DNA of 22,409 nt from positions 1 to 22,409 of the IMG/VR virus record IMGVR_UViG_3300046169_000099, one strand, 5' to 3'. The position numbers were made by a program, and so were the translations under genes. The DNA is from a virus. Shown in pieces: positions 13,243 to 22,409 of this stretch (position 1 is the stretch's first letter; the number at the start of each line of letters is the position of its first letter). The notes under the pieces are model-generated. The model did no database searches. It saw nothing but the letters and a program-made list of their open reading frames with translations, and had not been told where the DNA came from.

Positions 13243-16200
13243 TGGCAAAGAATAAAATTCACATTGATGTAAAAGTCGATGATAAAGGGTCTACTAAAAA
13301 GGTAGGTCTTGATGCGAAAAAAACCTCTGACAAGCTAGATAATTTATCTACTAGCTCACGTACCGCTGACCGAAATATGAAAGGGGTAGGTGCTCAATCC
13401 TCTAATACTAGTAAAAACTTTTCAAAAATGCAACAAGGTATGGGCGGTCTTGTTGGTGCTTATGCTAGTTTAGCTGCCCAAATGTTCGCAGTAAGCGCTG
13501 CATTTCAATTCTTTAAAAGAGCAGGTGATCTATCTGTTCTTCAAAAAGGTCAACAGGCCTACGCATCCGCAACAGGTGTTGCAATGAAAAGCTTATCAGA
13601 TTCTATAGTTGAAGCTACGGGTGCACAGATCACTTTCCGAGATGCTTCCCAAGCAGCAGCTATTGGTGTTGCAGCAGGGTTAAGTCCCGAGCAATTAAAC
13701 AAATTAGGCGCCGCCGCAAAAGATGTCTCCGCTGTACTTGGTAGAGACGTAACAGACTCCTTTAACCGTTTAGTACGAGGTGTTACAAAAGCAGAACCCG
13801 AACTTCTTGATGAATTAGGTATTATTCTTCGACTTGAAACAGCATCGAAAAACTACGCAAATGCTTTAGGGTTAAATAAAGATGCTTTAACTGTATATCA
13901 GAAAAGTCAAGCTGTTACTAATGAAGTGTTAAATCAAGCAGAGAGCAAGTATGCAGCAATATTGAAAGTAACAGGTGGAGGTGCAGTAAACCAGTTTAAT
14001 CGTCTAGGTAAAGCAATGGATGATGTTGTAATGTCTATTCAAACAGGTATACTACCTTTAGCTTCTGCCGTTGCTAAAGCGTTGGAACAAATTCCTGTTC
14101 TTGCTTTTGCATCTTTTGGATTACTACTTACAGGCCCTTTAAAGGCAATGGGCGTAGATTTAAAAGGAATAAGAGACTCTGCAAGGGAGTCTTATACAGA
14201 ACAGAAAAAATTATATAATGAAATGGCAACTTCTGCTGAAAGATCTAAAGCGGCAATTTTTGAGCAGAAAAAAGCCATGGATTCAATGGCACAGAAAGCA
14301 TTATCAGACCCTAATCTAGCAAATAAAGGACCTACTCTACAAGCTTTGGATAAGAAGGGTTTTTCAGGTTTAGATAAAAGAGAGAGAACTAGAATTGGTC
14401 AAGGTCTAAAAGCTGTTGAAGCTAAGTACGAAAGACATGAAACAGTTACAAGAGGTATTTTTAAAGGCTTAAAGGCGGGTATTGTTCTTGATATGGCACA
14501 AGGATTTAAGCAGATAGAAATCGAAGAAGAAAAAATGGCTAATGCTAGTAATAAAAATACTAATAGAATGAGACTAGGGTATGAGGCCTTGAAAACAGGG
14601 GTAATGTCTGCCGGTGCCGCCGTAGCTGCTGGTGCTATGAAACTACTAAGTTGGCTAGGTTGGGCAGGTATTGCTGTAACTGTATTCCAAACAATTAGAA
14701 ACTTTTTTGATACAGGAAAAGAAATTAGTGCCCACGAGATAATGCTAGATAGAACTCGTGATAAAATAGTTTCATTAAATGAAGAGTATAGAAGTTTATT
14801 AGAAGTACAAATGGCAGTGACTAAGCAGGGAGGTGGACAAACCCAGTTTGCTTCTGCAATCGGTCAAACAAACCAATCTCTTAGTACAGATCAGCAAGAC
14901 GTTTTAATTAAAGATTTAAGAAGCTATACTGAAAAGTACGAAAGACTACAAGTAACAGCTTTACAAAAAGAGAAAGAGCGTTTAGAGAAACATTATGCAG
15001 ACTTAGAGTCTCAAGGGAATATAGCACCTTCAGAGCTTGGTAAGGTCAACGCTGATATAGTTCAAACTCAAGACGAATTAGATGCTATTTTTGGAAAGAA
15101 AACAGTTAGAAATGCTGGAGGCTTCTTCAACATTTTTAGAGATGATGAAAATATACTCAGCGAATCAGAGCAGGCCTCTAAAAAGTTCGTAGATGATAGA
15201 ATTAAAGAAATAGAAGGATTTGAGGAAAGATATGGATTTTTACCTAAGTCATTCCAAGATCATCTTAAGAGTTTAAATACGATGGGCGAGATTAGCACCT
15301 CAGAGTTTAAGAAAACGGCAGCAGCCGCTTCTGAAGCCGGTTTAGCTTATGCAGCGGTAGCAACAAATGCAAAAGCTACTAGTGACTCGATGGGATCTTT
15401 ACGAAACGGATTAGCCCCCTTAACCTCTGCGGATACTGCTCTTCAAAATATTGCAAAAGAACAAGACAACTTAAATAAAATCTTAAAAGATGAAGGACTT
15501 ACACTTAAAGAAAATGGGGACGTCTTTAAAGGAAAGGCTAAAGTAGAAGTAGATTCTTTAAGCATTTTCCAAAAAGAACAACTAAAAAAATTAGGATTAC
15601 TGAAAGAAGAAGCAGTTGTAGCAAGTGCCGTAAATGAAATTGCTCATGATAGACTTATAGACGCTCAGAAAACTCAACAACAAATTACAAGATTAAATAG
15701 CATTAGTAACCAATACTCTCAAGGACTTATTAAAGCTCAAATCGCAGAGATTAATAATCGAGAAAAATTAAAAAACATTAATGCAGAATTAGATAAGTTA
15801 GCAAAAACAGCCAAAAAAGATAGCGAAGGTAATGTTGCATACAATGAAGTGGAGCAAAGAAGAGTAGATTTATTAAATGAACAAAAAACCTCGGCCGAAG
15901 CTTTAATCGGAGTAGACGAAGACAGGGTAAAACTTGCACAAGATTTATATCAAACTACTGTTGAAATGGCTAATGCACGAATAACTGAAAAGATGCTTGG
16001 CCATGAGAAAGAGCTTTTAAGTATACAAGAAAAACGCTTAGGACTACTGCAAAGACAAAACAGTTTAAATAAAGCATCAAGTAGTAGAAGTATTGATCAA
16101 ACTATAAGAAAAGAACAATCTGCAAATCCTTTTGCTTATTTAAAAGAAGACCAGCGCAGAGCAGAGTTAGAGCTACAAGCAGCTCAAAAGGCAAGACCTG

Positions 16201-17204
16201 ATGATGTTATAGCCATAAAAGAAGAAGAAAAGATTAAACTTGCTCAGAACGAGATTGAGTTTAAACTGCTTGACATGAAATTTCTTTTACTAGAAAAAGA
16301 ACTAGAAAAATTAGCAGAAGAAGAAAGACAGACTTCTATAAAACTTCAAAGTGCGGCTGATGCAGCAACTAATCCGACAGAGAAAGCTCGTCTACAAGGC
16401 GAAGCTAACATGTCGAGTGCTAATGCTATAAAATATGATGTTATGGCTGATAGCTTCGGAGGCGAGAGAAGCGGATTAGATACTCTAAAAACCGATACTG
16501 CAGAAATGATAAACAAAGAAGCGGCAGGGAAAATTTCAGCTTTAGATGAAAGTATTGCAAAATTAGCAGAAGCCAAAAAGAATTTATCAGATGTTGGACA
16601 GTTAAGTCAAGGTATTAAAGACAGTTTGCAAGACGGACTCACAAATGCAATAACAAGTATTGTAGACGGCAGTATGAAAGCAAAAGATGCTTTTAAAATG
16701 ATGGCAATTGCTGTACTAAAACAAATAGCAGCTATGATAGCACAGCTAATGGTAGCTAGAATGTTGATGAGCATGTTTGGTGTGCCTGCTGTACCTGCGG
16801 GTATGCCGACTATGCCAGTGTCTGCTATCTCATCGGCACCCTCACAGTTAGCAGCACAATCAACTGGAGGAATTAATAACATTGGTAGCGCACTAAAATT
16901 TTCTACAGGTGGTGTTGCAAAAGGACCTTCTTCAGGATATCCTGCAGAACTGCACGGAACTGAAGCAGTAGTTCCACTACCTAATGGTAAGTCTATTCCC
17001 GTTGAAATGAATAATGGAGGTTCCAGAGGAGATATCCAAAGTAATGTTACAGTAAATATTGCTAATGATGGAACAGCTAAAACAGAGTCTGAAGGCGCAC
17101 CTGATTTTGAAGCTATGAGTAAAGGTATAGCAGCAGCCGTGCAAGAGGAATTACATAAACAAAAAAGATCGGGTGGAATTCTTAGCCCTTATGGGAGCGC
17201 ATAA
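13242..17204 (+). CDS. Tape measure protein
   Basis: The 1320-residue protein sets tail length and may help DNA entry. The N-terminal region has the usual start (IHIDVKVDDKGSTKKV) and an amphipathic, Ala-rich stretch (about 67-92), then SATGVAMKSLSDSIVEATG and LSPEQLNKLGAAAKDVSAVLGRD, typical of phage tape measures. Hydrophobic segments near 283-305, 453-486 and 1152-1186 could insert in the host membrane. The middle (about 500-1140) is mostly charged coiled coil. Near the C-terminus, STGGVAKGPSSGYPAELHG followed by EAVVPLP is a recurrent tape measure ending. No lysozyme or peptidase motif is recognisable. At roughly 1.5 angstroms per residue, a tail near 0.2 micrometre is implied. It starts on the last base of the gpGT stop. 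Confidence 0.93.
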   Translation: MAKNKIHIDVKVDDKGSTKKVGLDAKKTSDKLDNLSTSSRTADRNMKGVGAQSSNTSKNFSKMQQGMGGLVGAYASLAAQMFAVSAAFQFFKRAGDLSVLQKGQQAYASATGVAMKSLSDSIVEATGAQITFRDASQAAAIGVAAGLSPEQLNKLGAAAKDVSAVLGRDVTDSFNRLVRGVTKAEPELLDELGIILRLETASKNYANALGLNKDALTVYQKSQAVTNEVLNQAESKYAAILKVTGGGAVNQFNRLGKAMDDVVMSIQTGILPLASAVAKALEQIPVLAFASFGLLLTGPLKAMGVDLKGIRDSARESYTEQKKLYNEMATSAERSKAAIFEQKKAMDSMAQKALSDPNLANKGPTLQALDKKGFSGLDKRERTRIGQGLKAVEAKYERHETVTRGIFKGLKAGIVLDMAQGFKQIEIEEEKMANASNKNTNRMRLGYEALKTGVMSAGAAVAAGAMKLLSWLGWAGIAVTVFQTIRNFFDTGKEISAHEIMLDRTRDKIVSLNEEYRSLLEVQMAVTKQGGGQTQFASAIGQTNQSLSTDQQDVLIKDLRSYTEKYERLQVTALQKEKERLEKHYADLESQGNIAPSELGKVNADIVQTQDELDAIFGKKTVRNAGGFFNIFRDDENILSESEQASKKFVDDRIKEIEGFEERYGFLPKSFQDHLKSLNTMGEISTSEFKKTAAAASEAGLAYAAVATNAKATSDSMGSLRNGLAPLTSADTALQNIAKEQDNLNKILKDEGLTLKENGDVFKGKAKVEVDSLSIFQKEQLKKLGLLKEEAVVASAVNEIAHDRLIDAQKTQQQITRLNSISNQYSQGLIKAQIAEINNREKLKNINAELDKLAKTAKKDSEGNVAYNEVEQRRVDLLNEQKTSAEALIGVDEDRVKLAQDLYQTTVEMANARITEKMLGHEKELLSIQEKRLGLLQRQNSLNKASSSRSIDQTIRKEQSANPFAYLKEDQRRAELELQAAQKARPDDVIAIKEEEKIKLAQNEIEFKLLDMKFLLLEKELEKLAEEERQTSIKLQSAADAATNPTEKARLQGEANMSSANAIKYDVMADSFGGERSGLDTLKTDTAEMINKEAAGKISALDESIAKLAEAKKNLSDVGQLSQGIKDSLQDGLTNAITSIVDGSMKAKDAFKMMAIAVLKQIAAMIAQLMVARMLMSMFGVPAVPAGMPTMPVSAISSAPSQLAAQSTGGINNIGSALKFSTGGVAKGPSSGYPAELHGTEAVVPLPNGKSIPVEMNNGGSRGDIQSNVTVNIANDGTAKTESEGAPDFEAMSKGIAAAVQEELHKQKRSGGILSPYGSA

Positions 17205-17578
17205 TGGCGTTAGGTTTTATATATAAAGATGCACTTTACGCAACACCAGATAAATCTTTGAATAGAGAAGTAAGACCCAAAGTATTAACTTCTAGTTTTG
17301 GAGATGGTTATGAACAGAGAATAGCACCAGGCTTAAACTCTATACAAGAAACCTACACACTTCAGTTTAAAACTAGAACGAAAGAGTTTGTAGATGATGT
17401 AATATTGTTTCTGGACGCTACAAAAGCAGTAACTAAATTTAATTTAAAAATTCCTGATACTAATACTTCAGGATCTGAAAAAACCGTAAAAGTTGTTTTA
17501 ACAACTTATAGTGTAAATTATCAGTACGATAACTTTTATTCTTTAACCGTAAATGTAAAAAGAGTTTATGAAGCATGA
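17204..17578 (+). CDS. Minor tail protein, lambda gpM-like
   Basis: This 124-residue protein follows the tape measure, as lambda M does with one gene (H) before it. SSFGDGYEQRIAPGLN (about 30-45) is the signature of phage minor tail protein M, and the remainder is beta-rich (YTLQFKTRTKEFVDDVILFLDA, VKVVLTTYSVNYQYDNFYSLTV), consistent with a distal-tail ring. It overlaps the tape measure stop by one base and the next gene by four bases (ATGA), which couples translation through the tail-tip series. Confidence 0.87.
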   Translation: MALGFIYKDALYATPDKSLNREVRPKVLTSSFGDGYEQRIAPGLNSIQETYTLQFKTRTKEFVDDVILFLDATKAVTKFNLKIPDTNTSGSEKTVKVVLTTYSVNYQYDNFYSLTVNVKRVYEA

Positions 17579-18720
17579 CAAATATAATAGCAACAGATGC
17601 TCAACAGTCTGAGATTAATGAGGGCAAGGTAGAGCTTTTCGATCTTCAACTAGCCTCAGGAGGGGAGAAGTATTTTCATCCCGGAGTTAATCAAGGATTC
17701 GGAGAAATTAAGTTCAGAGCAGATAGTAGTGGAGATGTACAGACCTATGTAGCTATGCCTATGGAATTGGACGGCATGGAAATTTCTGCAGATGGCTCAA
17801 TAAATCGTCCTACTTTAAGTATTGCTAACGTGGGCAGTATTCTAAAAAATAGTCTAGGTATTAGAAATTTTAATGATTTAGTAGGTTCTACATTAGTATC
17901 TCGTATAACTTTTGATAAATATTTAGATAATGGTCTGGGTAGTAGTAGTAACCCCCCTGTTACTATGTCCCGCGTAAGATATAAGATAGATAGAGTTTCC
18001 GCCGAAAACAATATGTTAGTCAGTTTCGAGCTAGCAGTAGCTTATGACTTAGAAGGCATACAGCTACCTAGAAGAATACAAGTAGGGAAGTATTGTAGTT
18101 GGCAGTATCAAGGACACTCTACTCATGGTAAAGGAGGTTGTACTTGGAGTCCTGTATCAGAGCTAGAGGACTATGACTCTAGTGATAGTAGTTCTAATAA
18201 GTTTTTTTACTTTAATGTATTTGATGAACCTATGGCTTTAACCTATCATGTTACTTCGCATAGTAGTAATTATAACGATGGTACAGCATATACTCAAAAT
18301 AGTTATGTAAAAAGAAATAATAAGTACTATGTAGCAAAACAGAAGCATACATCAAATTCTACTATTCGTCCTGGAGACGTTTCGGGAGAATTATATTGGC
18401 AAAGAGTTTATACATTTGAAAACTACTCTGCTTCGTCCTCATATAGTAAAGACTCTTTAGTAAAAGCATCTATTTCTATTAATGGTGTAACAGTTACAAC
18501 GATTTTTAAATCTTTAGTAGACTCTAACCAAAATAATACACCATCACAAAATAGTGCATACTGGGTCAGAGAAGAGGCCTGCGGAAAGTTAATAAATTCA
18601 TGTAAGTGTAGATTTCAAGGACAAACCGCCAATCATAGTTATAACACATTGCCTTCCAGTAATAAATTGAATGCATCAGTATTACCTTTTGCCGGATTCC
18701 CTGGCACAGCGAAGTTTTAA
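17575..18720 (+). CDS. Minor tail protein, lambda gpL-like, with inserted carbohydrate-binding-like modules
   Basis: The first ~170 residues match gpL, a hub protein of the tail tip (VELFDLQLASGGEKYFHPG, LSIANVGSILKNSLG, VSFELAVAYDLEGIQLPRR). gpL homologues bind a [4Fe-4S] cluster through four C-terminal cysteines. Candidates here are Cys174, Cys189, Cys336 and Cys343, with Cys345 also nearby, and the CGKLINSC spacing fits. Between Cys189 and Cys336 lie two repeats not expected in gpL: about 230-278 (YNDGTAYTQNSYVKRNNKYY ... Trp275) and about 281-334 (ENYSASSSYSKDSLVK ... Trp330). Both follow the Y-x-x-G/S...V...Y...P...W pattern of CBM5/12 modules. The protein ends FAGFPGTAKF, as gpL does. 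At 381 residues it is much longer than lambda gpL (232), and the insert accounts for the difference. Confidence 0.85.
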   Translation: MTNIIATDAQQSEINEGKVELFDLQLASGGEKYFHPGVNQGFGEIKFRADSSGDVQTYVAMPMELDGMEISADGSINRPTLSIANVGSILKNSLGIRNFNDLVGSTLVSRITFDKYLDNGLGSSSNPPVTMSRVRYKIDRVSAENNMLVSFELAVAYDLEGIQLPRRIQVGKYCSWQYQGHSTHGKGGCTWSPVSELEDYDSSDSSSNKFFYFNVFDEPMALTYHVTSHSSNYNDGTAYTQNSYVKRNNKYYVAKQKHTSNSTIRPGDVSGELYWQRVYTFENYSASSSYSKDSLVKASISINGVTVTTIFKSLVDSNQNNTPSQNSAYWVREEACGKLINSCKCRFQGQTANHSYNTLPSSNKLNASVLPFAGFPGTAKF

Positions 18721-18721
18721 T

Positions 18722-19420
18722 ATGCAAGAACACTTAGAAGATATACGAAAGCATTTTGAAGAGTGCTACCCACGAGAAGGTTGTGGAGTTTTTGCAGTAG
18801 TAAAAGGAGAGTCAAAGTGGTATCCTTGTACCAATGTAGCAGAAGATAAGGACGACTTTATTATAGACTCTACAGAATATATAAATATATCCCATAGAGC
18901 TGATATTGTAGCCATAGTTCATAGCCATCCAGACGCTAGTTGTACTCCTAGCCCTGCGGATATCAAATATTGTAACGCTATAGGATTACCTTACTATATT
19001 TTTAGCTACCCTAATATGGAACTTCATATACAAGAACCTGAAAGAAAGGCAAAAGCATTATATGGAAGGACTTACGAATTTGGCACAAATGATTGTTTTG
19101 AAGCGATGAGAGATTATTTATCGAGCCAAGATATACATATCCCAGCTAGAAAAGCGTTTGAAGATAATTGGTGGGATAAGGACTTAGACTATTTTACTGA
19201 TGAAATGATAAAAAATTATAATTATGTCAGAGTCGAAGGAAATATACAAAAAAATGATGTGCTAATATTTACAGTACAATCAAATATAGCAAACCATTGT
19301 GGTGTTTACTTAGGAGATGATTTATTCTTTCACCATGCAGAAAACAGACTATCATGTCGAGAAAATTTATATCCATTTTGGAAAAAATATTTAACAGGAG
19401 TTTATAGATATGCGCCGTAA
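18722..19420 (+). CDS. Tail tip assembly peptidase, lambda gpK-like (JAB plus NlpC/P60)
   Basis: This 232-residue protein starts at ATG 18722, one base after the gpL stop. An upstream extension to 18671 would lie inside gpL and lacks support. The N-terminal JAB/MPN metalloprotease domain shows Glu19 (PREGCG), His67 and His69 in HSHP, and PSPAD with Asp80, a complete JAMM set. The C-terminal NlpC/P60 domain shows Cys125 (GTNDCFEAM), His192 (NHCGVYLG) and His204/205 (FFHH), a complete Cys-His-His set. The second domain probably cuts peptidoglycan cross-links at DNA entry. The first may process the ubiquitin-like gpI next to it. Both sites look intact. The last 11 bases overlap gpI. Confidence 0.93.
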   Translation: MQEHLEDIRKHFEECYPREGCGVFAVVKGESKWYPCTNVAEDKDDFIIDSTEYINISHRADIVAIVHSHPDASCTPSPADIKYCNAIGLPYYIFSYPNMELHIQEPERKAKALYGRTYEFGTNDCFEAMRDYLSSQDIHIPARKAFEDNWWDKDLDYFTDEMIKNYNYVRVEGNIQKNDVLIFTVQSNIANHCGVYLGDDLFFHHAENRLSCRENLYPFWKKYLTGVYRYAP

Positions 19421-20177
19421 AGTTTATCTACAAGGAGAATTAGGAGAACGTTTTGGTTCAAGTTTTACTGTGAACAGTGATACTTATCAAGATATTTTTA
19501 AGTGCATAAATGCAAATAGACCCGACTTTAAACCTTTTCTACACAAATGCCAGCAGGAAGATATATGTATGAATATAGTACATCAAGGAAAGGAGATACC
19601 TCAAGAAGAACTACTTACTTCTTTGGAAGAGGGAGATGTAACTATTTCTTTAGTTCCTGCAGGATCTAAAAAAGCTATAAAAATAGTAGTAGCTTTGGTA
19701 ATTGTATTTGTTGCTTTGCCAGCTATTGGTGCAGCAGCAGCGGGCTCGGCGGCGGCGGCTGGTATGACTACAGGTCAGTTAATTGGTGCAGCAATGAGTA
19801 CCAATTTAGGTTTCGGACTTGCAATGGTAGCTACTAATCTTGCTATAATGGGCATTATGGAAATGATGATGCCAGACCCTTCTGTAGATAATGATAATCC
19901 TTCTAACTATCTTTATGGGGGCTCTGACTCTGGAAACGTAACAGAGGGTGACCCTATACCTATATTGTATGGAGAGTTAAGAGTACCCGGAAAAGTAGTA
20001 GCAGTAGATATGATAGAAGGGGATTTTAGAAATCCTTCTCATATAACAACATCACAAGGTTTTATAAAACCTTTGGACGAAACAATAACCCCTACAGTTG
20101 ATTTAACAGGATATACCGGAACTGCCTTTGCTCAGGTAAGCTTTAGTGGTGGTATTGGCGGAGGAACTTTTGCATAA
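19410..20177 (+). CDS. Tail tip assembly protein, lambda gpI-like (beta-grasp plus hydrophobic segments)
   Basis: This 255-residue protein has an N-terminal ubiquitin-like beta-grasp domain (about 1-84: RRKVYLQGELGERFG, then NIVHQGKEIPQEELL and GDVTISLVPAG), followed by two glycine/alanine-rich hydrophobic stretches (about 88-115 and 121-153). The C-terminal region contains GDPIPILYGELRVPGKVVAVD, typical of gpI. In lambda it helps assemble the J trimer tip. The start ATG 19410 has an AGGAG site ten bases upstream and overlaps gpK. Pairing of a JAB peptidase with a beta-grasp protein is a recognised phage theme, and PAGSKK after residue 83 is a plausible cleavage point, though this is inference. 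It ends TAATG, coupled to gpJ. Confidence 0.88.
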   Translation: MRRKVYLQGELGERFGSSFTVNSDTYQDIFKCINANRPDFKPFLHKCQQEDICMNIVHQGKEIPQEELLTSLEEGDVTISLVPAGSKKAIKIVVALVIVFVALPAIGAAAAGSAAAAGMTTGQLIGAAMSTNLGFGLAMVATNLAIMGIMEMMMPDPSVDNDNPSNYLYGGSDSGNVTEGDPIPILYGELRVPGKVVAVDMIEGDFRNPSHITTSQGFIKPLDETITPTVDLTGYTGTAFAQVSFSGGIGGGTFA

Positions 20178-22409
20178 TGGCTAATCGTGGAACAAGAATA
20201 GACGGAAGAGAAAGAGGTCAGTTAACCGAAAGAATGAGAAACGGAGAGTCTTCAACGCTTTCCGTAACTGATGTGATTTCAGAAGGCCCAATTTATGGAC
20301 TAGTAAATAACGAAGCTAGTGTATTTTTGGATAATGACAGAATATCTAGTGTAGAAGCTGCAGGAACTAGGCAAGTAAACTCTCAGGTAACTCTTACTTT
20401 TACAAACGGAAGTAAGAATGCAACTTTAAGTACTACTTCTCAAACAGTAATTACATCCGCTGCAAATGGACAACCTATTGGAGTGTCCCAGTTTGTACTT
20501 GCAAAAAATGTTTATACAAGCAATGTTACAAAAACCAATATATCCACTGGTAACATTCTTAATAGAACATATTCATCTCGTTTAGAGGCAGAGGACTTTT
20601 TTACTGCAGATACCGTTACAGGCCCAGGAGCACGGTCAGGAAACCTTCTTAGCCTATTAAATGCAGGCACATCTGATGACGACACCAAATATAGACCTAT
20701 AAGATTAAAAGAAATAGCAGGAACTTCTCCTACTTTGTTAGGAAATGGAGTTGTGGAGGGGTTTATCACAGATAGACCTGCTTCCGGTCAAGGCTTCAAT
20801 ATAGTTTCACCTTCTGCAGGTCCAAATGACTACGGCTCTTTTGTCCTGAATGGGGGAGAATATTATGCAGCATCAACAGTAGTACCAAATGGAGACTACA
20901 AATTAGAAATGGATTCCGCAGTGGGTATAGTAAGTATTTCTGGTACTTCTGTTACTTTGAAAGATAACTGGCCCCACCCTAGCGGAACACACAAAATTGA
21001 AAATTTAGGTTTAATTGCCGCAAAAGATCTTAATCATAAAAATCAGTCGATAGGTGCAAAAATACCGAGTACTCAGGTACAGTTTCTTACAGGTCACTTA
21101 ACTCAGCCACCTTTGAGCGGTTCTGGAGGACACGGTTCAAGTGGTGTAACTGTAAATATAGGGCAACAATTTGAGCAAAGCACTGGTTACGGCAGTGGCA
21201 CTCAAGCCCCAAAAACTTTACAAGGTAGTGGTAACCTAGGATTGTCGTCTTCCCAGCTTATGGAAGTAGATACTCTTATTTTTAGAATTAACTACGGTAG
21301 TGGATTCTATGCCCGAAACGGTGATGGCGACGATAAAACCACTTATATTAGATATAAAATTTCTGCACAGGTAAAAGAAAATGGAGTCTGGTCTACATTC
21401 TTTGGAACGAAAACAGTTACTCACAAAGGTAAGTATAAAAATGCAAGAACCTTTGAACACGAAGTAGATATAGATAAGTTACGACCTTTTGAGGATTTCA
21501 AAATAGTAGTTGCTAGAATCGATTCTGATGATGATGATGGATATAGTAAAGCAGGTAAAAGAAGCAAGGACTGGACAAATGTTACCGCTGCTCAAATGGC
21601 TACCGTAACTCTAATTACAAAAGATATACTTAATTACCCATTAACTGCAATGGGTAAGGTGTCCTTTAACACAAAAAGACACCAGAAGATGCCTAAAAGA
21701 AGTTACCATGCAAAGGGATTATTAATATCTGTACCCTCTAATTATGTTACTCGAGACGAAGCTTCTGACGGAATATCTTCATATAAAAGAGATACAGACA
21801 CAGGACTTATAACAAGTACTTATCAAGATTGGGATGGATCTTTTAGATCAGAAAAAGTTTATACTAATAATCCTGCTTGGATTTTTTATGATATTCTTAC
21901 TAACAATAGGTATGGTTTAGGAGATTTTATTAGCTCTTTAGATGTTGATAAATATGCTTTATATAGGCTGGGAAGATACTGTGATGAATTAGTTTCAGAT
22001 GGAAAAGGCGGATTAGAGCCAAGATATACTTTAAATGTATACTTGACGAAAGCTGTAGATTCCTATAAAGTACTAAAAGACCTCGCTACTAACTTTATTG
22101 GTATGCTGTACTTTATGGAAGGTAAAATAACTCCTATCCCCGATGCCCCTTCTTATCCTGTAGCAAACTTTACAAAAGCTAATGTTATTGATGGAAAATT
22201 TGAATACGAAGGCACAGGAAGTAAGACTAGACCTAACCAAGCTATAGTATATTGGAATAATCCTAGAAATGACTATAAGATAGAACCTCTTTTAGTAGAA
22301 GATCGTCAAAATATTTCAGAGACAGGAACTACTATTACACAAGAAGTTACGGCTATGGGCTGTACGTCCGAAGCACAAGCGAGTAGATATGGTAAGTGGA
22401 AGCTATGGA
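20177..22409 (+). CDS. Tail tip host-specificity protein, lambda gpJ-like, partial
   Basis: An open frame runs from ATG 20177 to the right edge with no stop, giving at least 744 residues of what is usually a protein of more than 1000. The trimeric tip protein carries the central fibre and contacts the receptor. The N-terminus (TLSVTDVISEGPIYGLVN) matches the start of gpJ proteins. A strong signature is NPAWIFYDILTNNRYGLGDF near residue 575, followed by LYRLGRYCDELV, then GGLEPRYTLN and FIGMLYFMEGKI. The segment at about 185-420 is less typical, with Gly/Ser-rich stretches (SGSGGHGSSG). The receptor-binding C-terminus lies outside the window. The start shares a base with the gpI stop. Confidence 0.93.
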   Translation, partial: MANRGTRIDGRERGQLTERMRNGESSTLSVTDVISEGPIYGLVNNEASVFLDNDRISSVEAAGTRQVNSQVTLTFTNGSKNATLSTTSQTVITSAANGQPIGVSQFVLAKNVYTSNVTKTNISTGNILNRTYSSRLEAEDFFTADTVTGPGARSGNLLSLLNAGTSDDDTKYRPIRLKEIAGTSPTLLGNGVVEGFITDRPASGQGFNIVSPSAGPNDYGSFVLNGGEYYAASTVVPNGDYKLEMDSAVGIVSISGTSVTLKDNWPHPSGTHKIENLGLIAAKDLNHKNQSIGAKIPSTQVQFLTGHLTQPPLSGSGGHGSSGVTVNIGQQFEQSTGYGSGTQAPKTLQGSGNLGLSSSQLMEVDTLIFRINYGSGFYARNGDGDDKTTYIRYKISAQVKENGVWSTFFGTKTVTHKGKYKNARTFEHEVDIDKLRPFEDFKIVVARIDSDDDDGYSKAGKRSKDWTNVTAAQMATVTLITKDILNYPLTAMGKVSFNTKRHQKMPKRSYHAKGLLISVPSNYVTRDEASDGISSYKRDTDTGLITSTYQDWDGSFRSEKVYTNNPAWIFYDILTNNRYGLGDFISSLDVDKYALYRLGRYCDELVSDGKGGLEPRYTLNVYLTKAVDSYKVLKDLATNFIGMLYFMEGKITPIPDAPSYPVANFTKANVIDGKFEYEGTGSKTRPNQAIVYWNNPRNDYKIEPLLVEDRQNISETGTTITQEVTAMGCTSEAQASRYGKWKLW

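Noticed and set aside
18671-18721. Upstream start for the gpK-like protein
   Set aside because: It lies within the conserved C-terminus of gpL. ATG 18722 follows the gpL stop by one base and starts the JAB domain at its usual place.
19731-19762. GC-rich GCN repeat as a regulatory element
   Set aside because: It simply encodes the Ala/Gly-rich membrane segment of the gpI-like protein.

Overview
The window is the virion-morphogenesis region of a tailed double-stranded DNA phage with a long, flexible, lambda/HK97-type tail. Every supported gene lies on the + strand and most neighbours overlap or nearly touch. The DNA is A+T-rich, and the tail genes favour AGA for arginine. Both visible promoters are close to the bacterial sigma-70 consensus. 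The lambda-like tail-tip series M-L-K-I-J points to a Gram-negative host, probably a gammaproteobacterium or other proteobacterium. The N-terminus of the first protein and the short membrane protein at 2932 recall marine phages, but that link rests on memory of such families, not on a search. No integrase, repressor, tRNA, CRISPR array, insertion sequence or host gene is visible.

Region 1 (1-4401) holds a tail-fibre-like virion protein, a tail-fibre assembly chaperone-like protein, a GT-A glycosyltransferase-like protein, a membrane-anchored DUF1353 protein, a 52-residue membrane protein that starts at TTG, and the large terminase subunit. Three of these genes have broken reading frames. The translation can be repaired by removing seven single bases, all of them insertions, five of them in the terminase gene. 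No small terminase subunit is recognisable.

Region 2 (4402-8470) opens with a perfect TTGACA-N17-TATAAT promoter. It carries an HNH nuclease, the portal, a small protein with a Lys/Pro/Ala tail, and a 681-residue fusion of prohead protease, delta/scaffold segment and HK97-fold major capsid protein. Inside the fusion, a Shine-Dalgarno sequence and ATG sit exactly where a free capsid precursor would start. A strong intrinsic terminator follows.

Region 3 (8471-12406) holds a gp6-like head-tail connector, a neck-type protein with a very basic linker, a tail terminator protein and the major tail tube protein, which has an extra beta-rich insert. The intergenic stretch after it contains a near-consensus promoter directly followed by an intrinsic terminator.

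Region 4 (12407-22409) is the tail assembly operon: a gpG/gpGT chaperone pair made by -1 frameshifting on A_AAT_TTT, a 1320-residue tape measure protein, then counterparts of gpM, gpL, gpK, gpI and gpJ. gpJ runs off the right edge. The gpL-like protein carries two carbohydrate-binding-like modules inside its cysteine (iron-sulphur) domain. The terminators after capsid and tube genes, the internal capsid start and the frameshift all look like ways of setting the copy number of virion proteins.
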